NCBI GenBank assembly: GCA_011316305.1 | Contig: SAUG01000004.1 | Location: 209,602 to 273,601, forward strand | DNA from: Rusavskia elegans | Lineage: Eukaryota > Ascomycota > Lecanoromycetes > Teloschistales > Teloschistaceae | Length of the DNA: 64,000 nt | Direction: 5' to 3' | Shown: positions 10,955 to 20,478 of the stretch, piece after piece | Layout of the letters: each line of letters begins with the position of its first letter | Numbering within the stretch: position 1 is the first letter of the stretch | Notes under the pieces: model-generated | The model's input: only the letters and a program-made list of their open reading frames with translations | Database searches by the model: none | What the model was told of the DNA's origin: nothing | Made by a program: the position numbers and the translations under genes

Positions 10955-12386
10955 TCAGTAACGGTCTCTGTCCCGGTCCCGGTCCCTATCCCGGGTGCCA
11001 CGATTCAAATCCGGTTCGCTGCGGTACCTCCCATCGCCATTTCGACCGCTGCCATAGTTGCTACTATCGCCGTACTTGTTTGCCTTCTTCATGCGTTTCT
11101 CGTGACGTCTCTCACGCTCGCTCTTTACGTTGGCGACTTCCTGCCGACTCTCTTTTACTCCTTGCCATTCGCTGTAGGCACCTTTAATACCCAGAGCGGC
11201 AATCCCGATGGCGGCGGCATCCTGCAGGTGGGCTTTACGCCTCAACTTGGCAGCTTCTTCAGGCGACATTTCCCCACTGGCAACTTCCGCGTGACGTTTG
11301 TCACGGGCTTCCATGGACGAATACAGGCCGTGGGCAGCATGGATGGTGGCGACGGCGGCCTAAATCCAACCATTAGCAAACGGATTCCCCAAGGTCAAAG
11401 CTTTAAGAAAGGCCCACCAGTGAAGCCGTGATTATTTCTTTCCCTTTCATCTTCTTGATACGGCGCTCATCCTCGGACGAAGAGCCGACGTCAGAGGAGC
11501 TGCTCGATGATTCGGAGGAAGATTTGCGCTTTTCGCCACGAGCGTTTTGGTAATCGCCATTGCGTGACTTGGTGACGGCACTCTGATTGTCACCGTGAGT
11601 ACTGCGTCTGGCGACGGCTCCGGCGTTGTAGCCATCCGGTTGATAAGGCTGGCGTTCGTTGTAGCCAAGGTATCCAGCAGGTACCTGCTGCTTAGAGCCG
11701 CCGTAGCCTCGATCCCGGTCGTCTCGGCGGTATGAACGATCACGGTCGCTTCCGCGACGATCTTTGTCCTTTCCATGCTCTGCACCCAGGACACCACCGA
11801 GGCCTAAGGCCGCGAGAGCCTGTTCGCCGAGGGATTTGCGGTGTTTGTAGGCTCGGCGGGGGGAGATGGAGGATCCGGAGGAGTCTGAGGAATAGCTCCG
11901 ACGGGAGTCTGACAGCAGGATCAGTACTTGGATCTGATCAGATGGTGTTTGCTCTTGGCCTGCCTCGTCTGCTCCGGTCATCTCTCAGACCACGTCCGCC
12001 ATAGCCATCACGACCGGCGGACTTGGCACGGCCGCCGTCTCTCCGCTCGTAGGTTTCTTCGTAATAGTCGGGGTCCCTACGTGAACGATCTCTCGGATCG
12101 GGGTCTCGGGGTCGCTGGTGGCTGTCGTCGTCGTCGTCGTACCTATCGTCATAGGGACGGCTGGGGCGGCCGGTTCGACGTTCCTTCCATTTCTGGGGCA
12201 GCTCTCTGGCCTTTGCAAGGGCAGGATCGGTGACCTTGTCGTAGTTGTTGATGACCGGGGTGGCAGCTGATGACCCAGGTCAGCTCACTTCAGTAGTGAT
12301 TGTGAATGCGACAGGATGCAAGATTGTCTGAAGAGGGAATTGGAAGAGACAGAACCTTCCAGAACGAGCTCGGCGACTTCTGCCAT
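10955..12386 (-). CDS. Arg/Asp/Ser-rich low-complexity protein (possibly DUF3824-like)
   Basis: Four exons: 12386-12356, 12266-11994, 11908-11418 and 11359-10955, giving 399 aa. The N-terminus is MAEVAELVLEAATPVINNYD, followed by long RDRD/DDDD and RRDPDYYEE tracts, a SYSSDSSGSSISP serine patch, a hydrophobic QALAALGLGGVLGAEHGK stretch, a KRKSSSESSSSSS block, a second hydrophobic piece ITASLAAVATIHAAHGLYSS, and a DRDRDRDRDRY end. Basic/acidic repeats joined to Gly/Ala hydrophobic stretches are seen in a family of uncharacterised ascomycete proteins; assignment to DUF3824 is a guess from this pattern. Introns 12267-12355 and 11360-11417 are clear. The middle intron (11909-11993) has a poor donor (gtggtc) and is the weakest join. 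The frame is intact, unlike the two genes to its left. Confidence 0.7.
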
Positions 12387-13186
12387 GGTTGGTGGAGTGT
12401 TTGCAGTGAAGCTGATGGGAGATCAAACAAGGCACAGGGGAACAGCACCTTTGAGACCCAAGGATATGAATGGGGCAGCCATGATTATTTGGAATTTGTG
12501 GGCGGTCCTCTGTAAGGCAGTCTTTTACTGTAGATCGCCGCGGCTGGCAGTCGGGGAGGACGAGGAAGGGACGCTAGAGTCCAGAGAAAGCTACCTTAAG
12601 CGTGTGGCGGTACAGATCTCGACTGAAATGGAGATGGCAAATCAACGAGCTGCCATTGTTGATCTTGATGGAAGAAACGGGAGAGACAGTCAGTCGGGTC
12701 GTTGAGAAGAATGCTGTGGTGATGATGACGATTCCTCGGGAGTGAGTGGATGAGCGGATGATGCTGTGCTCGGATAATGGGAATTGAAGAAGACTGAGTA
12801 GTGGATGCGTTGGCGGTGTGGCAGCACTCAAAGAACCATTATTATCATTCTCGTCGACGTAAGCGTGCATGGCCGTCTTCCCGCCCCGTCTCCAGTTCCC
12901 TTGGGCGGGGAAACGGTATGCTACATATATAGACTGCTTCGAACCGGTCACAGGGCAATTCTTTAGTGCTGCATGAAACCAATAATATGCCATTATTATT
13001 ATTATTGAACCTGTCTCATCCTCCTAGTTCGTTTGGAATGGTCCGGTCCGCGGTCTAGACTCATAGAGCAGTAAGGTACTCACGGCTTTTAATCGAGTAT
13101 CATCCCTTCTTCTTTGGTTGTATGATTTGCAGACCATTTGCCATGGTGCCTGCCATGACTGATATGTCTTCCAGTACGTACAAACC
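12387..13186. other. Intergenic
   Basis: Upstream region of the RD-rich gene and 3' flank of the secreted orphan. A short (ATT)n run lies near 12992-13006. No gene supported. Confidence 0.5.
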
Positions 13187-13898
13187 CTACATGTTTGACC
13201 TCTCGTTCGCCCTTCCGTCCCCTTCCCTCAATCCTGCTGCATATATGCTCCCAGCTTTGATGTAGCCTTCCGACACTGTCCCCCATCCGGAATCCACCAC
13301 ATCGAACTTCATCTCGTACGAGTATCCCTGTACATACGCAATGTTCAGCAGCCCCTCCAGCGTCGAGTTCATGATCCCCCACGTCAAGTGTTGCTCGCGC
13401 CCTCCGTCTCCCGGCAAGCTGTTTGACCACATGGAGATATAGCATCCGTATCGGAAGTCTTCCGTATACGGCTCTTGTTTCGCTGGCAGCCAGCCGTCGC
13501 CGATCGTGTACATCACTCCTTCGACCCCATACTGCGTCCGCCGGAGCGTCCACCCGATCGCCTCGGCGTTGATTGCGTGTCCTTGCAAATGCGCCCGCAC
13601 GATCGTTCTGGTCCCGGTGACATGGCGTACAATCGGGTATGGAGGTATCGGCGCGCCTTGCCCTCTCGCCGGCCGAGAGAGAGCTTGCAGGCTGGGCGGC
13701 GGCGTGGACGGAGGAGATCCGTTGATCTGGGACAACGCTTCGCCTGGGACAGTTGTCTCATCCTCCAATCCGCTGGAAAGAACGTCAGCCTGCCACCGTT
13801 GGGGGTCAGGGTCTATACTTCGGAGGAAGTGCTGAGGGATGACCGAGACAGCCGAGAAGCACCCAAGCCCAAATATATCTGAAGGAAGGATGTAGCAT
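13187..13898 (-). CDS. Secreted protein of unknown function
   Basis: Two exons, 13898-13819 and 13772-13187, join across a 46-bp intron (donor gtatag, acceptor ttccag) to a 221-aa protein. The start is the ATG giving MLHPSFRYIWAWVLLGCLGH, a short positive N-region plus a hydrophobic core that looks like a signal peptide ending near SALPP. The mature part begins with a Pro/Ser-rich linker (about residues 40-65) and continues into a compact domain with AINAEAIGWTLRRTQ, GCYISMWSNSLPG, LTWGIMNSTLEGLL and VVDSGWGTVSEGYIKAGS. I do not recognise the family. The regular mix of Trp, Gly and Tyr suggests a folded extracellular domain. No membrane anchor after the signal. Confidence 0.7.
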
Positions 13899-15130
13899 AT
13901 CGTGAAATATCCAATGATTACGAGATTTGTAACGAATTCTGCATGCTATTGTACATTTTCCCTGCTCTCCCAGTTTGACCCGCGATGCGACATCCGCCAA
14001 GCGGTCTCATTGCTTCCTCCAAACGCGCATCCGCCTGCCGTACGTAAGGCTTCAATCTGCACGCATTATTGGCACATGGATACCGAAAAGGCCGGAGAGG
14101 TCATTGTGTCTGTCCACTTCGGAGAGATTGACTTGATACGTCGCGTGGTCCCATCATACGGTCTGCCTGCCTCACGAACGGCTTCCATCTCGACTCGAAA
14201 CGACGTAGGGGCTACGGGTCAGGCACCTCGTCAGCTGTGTAGACGTATGATGGCACGGGTGATACTGTCGCATTTTCGCCTTTGGTAATCTCCGACCGAT
14301 TGTAAAACTCGTCAAATCCGATCACCAAGAGGTATGGGGTGGGGTCCAGTGCAGACATGCCAGGTACACCGAAACGCTCTGACGGAATAAACGGTCGCGG
14401 TAAGGGCCGGTAGGAATACTAATCTGAAACTGCAGTCTAATATGCCCGCTCGATTACATGACATAGATCGATAGGACGATTGACGCAAGCGAGCAAACCC
14501 ATTGGATGACCTTGCCTTCTTAGCGGCATTTGACCCTGGCTCCACGCTATGCCTCGTTGATATTAGGATGGCGCCGCACGGTCGGTTCCATACGGGGGCA
14601 GGGTCGGTCTGCCAAGGATACAGGATTGATAGGATCCAGCCCCATTCGCGGGTCCAGGCGCTTATTGGCCGGATACAGCACACATTTGAGTGGTTTAACC
14701 TGGGGGTTTATACAGAACAGCGAGCTTTTATTCTATTTCCTGGAAGCATGCTCGTAGAAAGCACGGTCAATCTGCTCGAGACCTAGGGCCAAGCTCCGCA
14801 TTCACCATCAATTCCCGAGTTATGCCATCCACTGCCGGACTGAGCTCCGTGAACCCCGGAGTCGAATGCCCGTGTTTACACTCTCAAGCGTGCAATGACC
14901 GTCAGATTCGTTCTCTCGTCTTACCATGGATAAATCATTGAAGGGTGAATCAATGCTGTATATGAAGCAGCTGCTGGCTTTTGAGGAGGTCAGCTTCGCC
15001 TATCAAACCACCAAAGTACGTCCTATTCCATAGCACCTCCCATTCGACCTTTGCAAGACCGTGGCCATATCGAAGGGAAGCATCCATTCCGAGAGGACGC
15101 TGGCTGATAGGATTCGCACATAGAACCATC
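13899..15130. other. Intergenic, nothing supported
   Basis: Divergent promoter interval between the secreted orphan (-) and the Cys-rich secreted protein (+). Open frames at 13902-14288, 14312-14683 and 14502-14786 have no recognisable content or splice structure. Confidence 0.5.
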
Positions 15131-15490
15131 ATGCAACTCCTCGCACTTTTTCCAACCTTTCTCCTCGCCTTCCTTGCCTGCGGCTATGATTTGAACCGGT
15201 CCATTGGCGAGTTGAACATGACCGCGACCGATATCCTCGTATGTCCAAATCAACCAAATGCTATCGACATACTTTGCGGCGGCGAACTCAGCAGCGACAA
15301 ACATGGGCCAATGAGGATGTGTTTTCCTCGAGATTCGGCTTGCGACCTCAACAGTGACGACATGTTCGAGGCCTGTAAATGGTGCCACTGTAGACATGGG
15401 CAGTTTGTTTGTGATCATCACGCCACGGTACCAGGCGGAGAATGGGCAATAAATTATGCCCGGAACGTTGGATGCAACTGCAATGGCTGA
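15131..15490 (+). CDS. Small secreted cysteine-rich protein (effector-like)
   Basis: A single exon encodes 119 aa. Residues 1-18 (MQLLALFPTFLLAFLACG) form a clear signal peptide; the remaining ~100 residues hold ten cysteines (VCPN, LCGG, MCF, ACDL, ACKW, CHC, VCDH, GCNC), an even number as expected for disulfide pairing. There are two possible N-glycosylation sites early in the mature part (NRS, NMT). Small size, secretion and high Cys content are the usual signs of a fungal effector or secreted surface protein, but no named family is recognised and the role is unknown. The start is the first ATG of the frame that gives the signal peptide. Confidence 0.7.
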   Translation: MQLLALFPTFLLAFLACGYDLNRSIGELNMTATDILVCPNQPNAIDILCGGELSSDKHGPMRMCFPRDSACDLNSDDMFEACKWCHCRHGQFVCDHHATVPGGEWAINYARNVGCNCNG

Positions 15491-15789
15491 TGGGAAGGAG
15501 AACATAGTGGGATTTCTGGGTTATCAATTACATTCGTTCAATCGACCGAGCCTTGTACCAGTAATAACAATCTGGCAGTTTCAAGAATGCTCTTTCCACT
15601 TACTTTACTTCCTGTTTGTAACCTCCTTGATGGCGATGTTCGAATATCGAGGTCAGCGGTATGACGTCGAGGTCGAGGAACTTGATCATACCCACCACTG
15701 CTGCACCAGATCCAGTCGTAATGATATTCCGATAGCATCTACACCCAACGAATAAATATCAGTGTTCAACAGAACGCTTGCTACTTACG

Positions 15790-16338
15790 ATGACCATGTC
15801 CAAAGATGCTCTGACACCCTTGAAAGAGCTTCGTGTTTCGTCGCATCAGATTCCGTCCCTCGGTCGGATCCCCAATACTTCGATTCAGGAAAAGCCCCTT
15901 CTCGTCTACCACTCTGCTTTCCCTGCGGGTACGTCTGCCTCCACGATTGAATCTCACCTGACGACCGTCGGGGTGGTGGATCCGCAATGGCGATACACAA
16001 TGTACTCCACCAGCCACTTCCATTCAAATACGCATGAAGTTCTCTCGATTGCATCCGGCAAAGCCAAGCTCTGCTTTGGCGGAGAAGATAATCCAAAACG
16101 AGTGGAACCTGTGATGGAGCAAGGGGATGTCATTGTAGTGCCGGCTGGGGTTGCACATAGGCTTCTTGAGGACATAGATGGTGGCTTTAGCATGGTCGGA
16201 AGTTATCCAAAAGGGAGAAGCTGGGACATGTGCTATGGAAAAGAGGAGGAGGATGAGAAGGTCAAGGGCATTGAGCACTTGGGGTGGTTTGATCGAGATC
16301 CGATCTATGGTCATGCGGGTCCAGCTTTGAATGTGTAG
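15790..16338 (+). CDS. Cupin-fold protein, YjlB-like
   Basis: A single exon of 182 aa. The central cupin motif 1 is HFHSNTHEVLSIASGKAKL, with the metal-ligand pattern H76, H78, E83; motif 2 follows as GDVIVVPAGVAHRLL with the fourth ligand H123. This is the layout of small cytosolic one-domain cupins related to bacterial YjlB, common in filamentous fungi, whose substrate is not known. The C-terminal tail (GWFDRDPIYGHAGPALNV) also fits that family. Two ATGs lie six bases apart (15790 and 15796); the first is used. No signal peptide, in contrast to its upstream neighbour. Metal-dependent activity is an inference from the conserved ligands. Confidence 0.85.
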   Translation: MTMSKDALTPLKELRVSSHQIPSLGRIPNTSIQEKPLLVYHSAFPAGTSASTIESHLTTVGVVDPQWRYTMYSTSHFHSNTHEVLSIASGKAKLCFGGEDNPKRVEPVMEQGDVIVVPAGVAHRLLEDIDGGFSMVGSYPKGRSWDMCYGKEEEDEKVKGIEHLGWFDRDPIYGHAGPALNV

Positions 16339-17279
16339 CGAACGCAGATACTAAAACCCTGTCGTGTTTGGAGAGTCTGGACAGGTTGTGCCCGTGCCCG
16401 AAAAGCGTAGTGAAGACGGACAGTCTCGTGTCGTGGTGTACTCATGTACTGACCATTCATCACAATGTCAACATGGGGGAATATTGCGAAAGCCTCTTGT
16501 GTTGCGCCTTTCTCAACCCGATCATGTTCGTAATGAGAATCAAAGGTAGTAGGACTTCCCGCCTGATGTCCTATAAGCTGGCAGGTGCTTTGCTTTGCTT
16601 TGCGAAAACGTCTGGTCACAACCGTTGACTGGTTTTGGAATTGCTTGTTGGGCCTTATCAGGCAAACACATCCCGTTGCCTACCAGTGAGCTCCTCTGGG
16701 TATAAAAGGTCTTCGTCGCTCCACTTATGTCAAAAAGGAGCCTGAGGGGAGACGAAGCAATGGAGATGATCGGAGAATTTATCTTCCTTGTCCTACGGAT
16801 CCGGACAAGTATTCTACCTACTCGTTCAACTATGGCGTTGCAGTCGTAGAGCATATGGGCCACATCCGGTGGCTTGCCAAAAACATATCCAAGCGTGTAG
16901 CTTGGACCAAATGCTACCATCCACGTCTTGAGCTACCCAGAGACGTGGCGGGCGACCATCTCCGACACCAGTCATCGATCAAGATGGACAGGCTGATCGA
17001 AAAGGCCGATGACCATGCGACCAAATTGACCAGACTGACCTGCTACATTGCCATGTGCCCAAGGCTTATTCAAAGGCATCGAAGCGTGGAAGGATCGAGC
17101 TGCCAACGCCAATCGCCCGAGACGCCTACCCAATCCTCTTGCCAACCCATTATGAGTATAAGATTCTTTTCACCCCTCCAACTCCCCAGAGGCGTGGCAC
17201 GTCTATTAAGAGGACGCGATACTGGTATGTACAAACAGACAAGGGTCATAACGTTGAATCGACAGAACAGGTCAGATGC
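16339..17279. other. Intergenic between convergent genes
   Basis: 3' flank of the cupin gene and 3' flank of G-alpha. Frames at 16540-16920 (-) and 16855-17313 (+) lack known content. A plus-strand frame at 17055-17357 is the antisense shadow of the last G-alpha exon. Confidence 0.5.
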
Positions 17280-18632
17280 TCACAATATGCCGGTCTCTGC
17301 CAATGCGTTGTGAAGGATCGTGTCTTTGACCGCGGCGAAAACAAGGCGAATATTTGAGGTGTCGGTGGCTTGAGTGAGACTTCAAGGCCTGATTAATTGA
17401 GGTAGCTAAAGCCGTGGGATCCATGACTTACTGTGGATATAGGTTCAAGTGTGCCCGGTTGACTTGATTGAATCTCCATAGTAGGTACTTGGCTGCTCGA
17501 TTTGCGTCGTTCCCTCCCGAGTAGTCAGGGAAGTAGCTCCCCAGTGGTGATCGAGCGAGCTTGGCCTTGAATAAATCGACCTTATTAAGGAAAAGGATAA
17601 TGCTGGTCCGCATGAACCATCGTGAGTTGACGACCGAGTCGAACAGCACTAGACTTTCCATCATCCGGTTCTAGGTCGTTTCTGTTAGTGCTGCCCGATG
17701 TTGTTGGCAGCAAAGTTGCTCACCTGGTTACTCTCTTCAAGAAGCACCTGGTCGTACTCGCTTAGAGCGACGCAGAATATGATTGATGTTACATTCTCAA
17801 AGCAGTGGATCCACTTCTTCCTTTCGCTTCTTTGACCACCGACATCGAACATGCTGCATTTCGTTAGTCGCCTAGTCGCCTAGTCGCCAAGGGGAGAGGT
17901 ATCCATGCCCCTGGCACTCACTGTATGCTTAACTGGCCCATTGTGAAACGCGTCTCGTATATACCTGTCGTCTTTGTTCGGGCACGCAAGACATCTGCTT
18001 CAATGGGTATGTAATCGGATGCGCCGATCCTAACGACCTCGTCAAAAAAGCTAGAGCAGTCAGCCTCATGCGACCTGAAAAGAATGTTAGGAACCCCGTA
18101 CTAAGGTGCTGAGTCCATCAGATAGAACTCGCTCTGGTGTTCCATGATGTCTGCGATGCTTGGGTCCTTCCAGATGGCGACGATGGACTCAGCCACTCTT
18201 GGATCTAAAGGGGTGTGGGGATCTGGATCGACCTGGTAATCCAGAAGATAGTCGCTATTGTCTCGGTTATGAGGGTTGCGTGGCTCTATATCGAATTGTC
18301 GCATCGCTCCTATCAAGGCTTTCGCGCAATCCAGGACGTTCTTGTATATCGTCAGACGGTACAATGCTAGCTCATCTTTTGTATAACCATTCTGGTGGAT
18401 GATCTTCATCTGCTTCACTATCGTTGATTTTCCACTTTCTCCAGAACCTTCTCCATGTCAGGCTCGGCTGGTGGATAGACACAAAGGGTTTGGGGGAGAA
18501 CCGACCTAGAAGCAGAATCTTGCATTCTTTGCGTAGCCTTCTTGAGTCTTCCTCAAGTTTTTGATCAATCATCCGACTTCTTTTCCTCTTCTCCTCTTCC
18601 TCACTATTCTCGGAACTTTGACAGGCGCCCAT
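17280..18632 (-). CDS. Heterotrimeric G protein alpha subunit, group III
   Basis: Six exons (18632-18506, 18447-18102, 18050-17922, 17853-17724, 17670-17432, 17379-17280) give 356 aa, the standard G-alpha length. Motifs: N-myristoylation/palmitoylation MGACQSS, P-loop GSGESGKST (43-51), switch [14 protein letters not shown] (204 on), NKVD (273-276), TCAT-like ATDTSN near the end, and C-terminus ALAETGIL. The acidic N-terminus and the absence of Cys at position -4 place it with fungal group III subunits (GNA-3/GpaB), which act upstream of adenylate cyclase and PKA at the plasma membrane. Introns are 51-68 bp; one carries three copies of a 9-bp TAGTCGCC-type repeat. Start chosen at MGACQ rather than an in-frame codon four triplets upstream because the lipidation signal must be terminal. 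Confidence 0.95.
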
Positions 18633-20478
18633 ACTGTGCCACACGAAGGGCTGTTCAGCCCACTCCTTCGATGTAGTCGCTGTGATGATGTCTGCCGCGC
18701 CCGCTTGGGGCGATCAGGAACTCGACGTCAAAGACTCTTGAGAAGGTGTGGTGTGTCAAGCTATCCCTGACGCTTCGACGAAGGCGAGCCACCGGGGTTG
18801 ACGGTGCGAGCGGTACGTTGTCAATCGATACCTCGAATTCTCTGTCCACTCCGTAGCCCTTGTATGATCAATTAGGAGGCTGTAGGGAACAAGCCTTTGC
18901 GCGTGCTGGACCTTAGAGGCAGATGGGATCGGAATGGCCGCGACTGGAAGCCAGCGTCATGGGTCTGGCGTGGGCGCTGCAATGGTTGGTTCAAGGCGGA
19001 TCTATCGACAGAGGACTGTTAGCGCTTGCGAGCCATTGACAAGTACAGAGATGAGTCTTACAAACACGAAAGGCACTGTGAGAGAGCGACAAGTAAGTAG
19101 AAGTAGCACTACCTGATGGACGTTCAGACGAAAGCTAGTTGCTGGCAGCGGCGGTGGGGTGCGGCTTCGTCAACGTAAGCGGCCAATCATAGCAGCTGAG
19201 GCAAAGCAATTGGACGATGCAGAGAAGCGACAAGACTGAACGCAAGCAGCGGACGGGGGAGTGGAATAGCGCCTTGTGCCTCGTGCGGTCCTCGTGGGAT
19301 TCGCGGCCAGCAGCTGGGTGGAATGCAGGTGGGTAGTTAGAGGCGAGACGAGAGCGGTGTCTTTGCGACTGCAGGGTGCACGGTTGTTGGCAGGGCTGGA
19401 TTGCAGGCCACGGGGGATGCTGATGGCTGCTGTTCCGAGGACCGGTTCTCAGATGACTTTACCGATGCTGTGCTTCCGTAGCCAGGTCGGTGATGAGGTT
19501 GAGCAGCTTGGGAGAGATCGTCCGGACTCCGCTGAGGTTAGAGTGGTCGTGGACTCCCTGACCGACTAGCTGACCCGATCGACGCCATCCAAGCAAGTGG
19601 GGAAATCCGCCAGGGGAAGGATGAGGATGATGCTTTTAAACACCGACTCTTCTGCTCCACAGCCAGCTGCGGAGGATTGTTGCATTGCAGCAGCTGTTGC
19701 TAGCCAGAGTCCCAACACCCCCACAGTCCCATTTTCGTGCCGACCTGGAGGGTACGGTACGCTCGTTGATGGCAGCTCGCTTGCATTACCCCCGTACCTG
19801 GTGCGAGTATTCCAATGGCTGTATTACAGGCGAGACAGGGGGGCCAACAGTTCGCGCATCAACAATGTTCGTGGGTCAATCTGTGGAATTGTGAAGCAGT
19901 GTATCAAGGAGAAGTCGATACATCGACGCCCAACAAATGTATCGGCTTCAACGTGCAAGAACAGTGTCGTATCCACACCTCATCCTTGCAGTGCACCGTA
20001 CTCATTGTTGAGCGCGGAAGCCACTGGTAGTGTTCTGGACGTCAAATCTCAGGCATGGACGGAGAATGATCGTTCGGTGGCAGCATTGTCTTCGGAGCGT
20101 TCTATCACGTATCCTCAACCTCTCGATCTTGATACTCTAGTCTGGATCCCTTTATCCTTTATTTCCAGAGCTCGCCTGCCCCTCTTAACTAGCCCTTGAT
20201 ACAGATGGAGCTATTGAACAAAAGGACTTTCCATGCCCAAAGCCTCTAAGTGGAGGTCATTTTCCCTCAGGCAAAGTAGAGAAGACGTAGCGCCTCGCTT
20301 ATATGCAAATTCGTCTCAAGAACATGCAGATCATACCCGGTCTATTGACTTGCACGTGCTCGTGAACTCGTTATACGCAACGTGAATGAGGGCAGTGGCG
20401 TCGACGGCCGCGGGCACGAATGCGGAGTCACTCTTAAAGAGATTCCGACTGGTATATCAAGATGCAGACCGTACCCAT
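18633..20478. other. Long intergenic region upstream of G-alpha
   Basis: About 1.85 kb without a supported gene. It should hold the G-alpha promoter and leader and the 3' flank of cullin. A 200-codon plus-strand frame at 19597-20199 has no recognisable content and was not accepted. GC-rich from about 18.9 to 19.6 kb. Confidence 0.5.

Noticed and set aside
10940..11431. 163-codon plus-strand frame
   Set aside because: Antisense shadow of the RD-rich gene; its VPVPVPIPG pattern is the reverse of the DRDRDR repeat.
17055..17357. 100-codon plus-strand frame
   Set aside because: Overlaps antisense the last exon of G-alpha, which is certain ([20 protein letters not shown]).
19597..20199. 200-codon plus-strand frame upstream of G-alpha
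   Set aside because: No recognisable motif, low-complexity composition, no splice-linked neighbours; GC-rich upstream DNA easily leaves such frames open.
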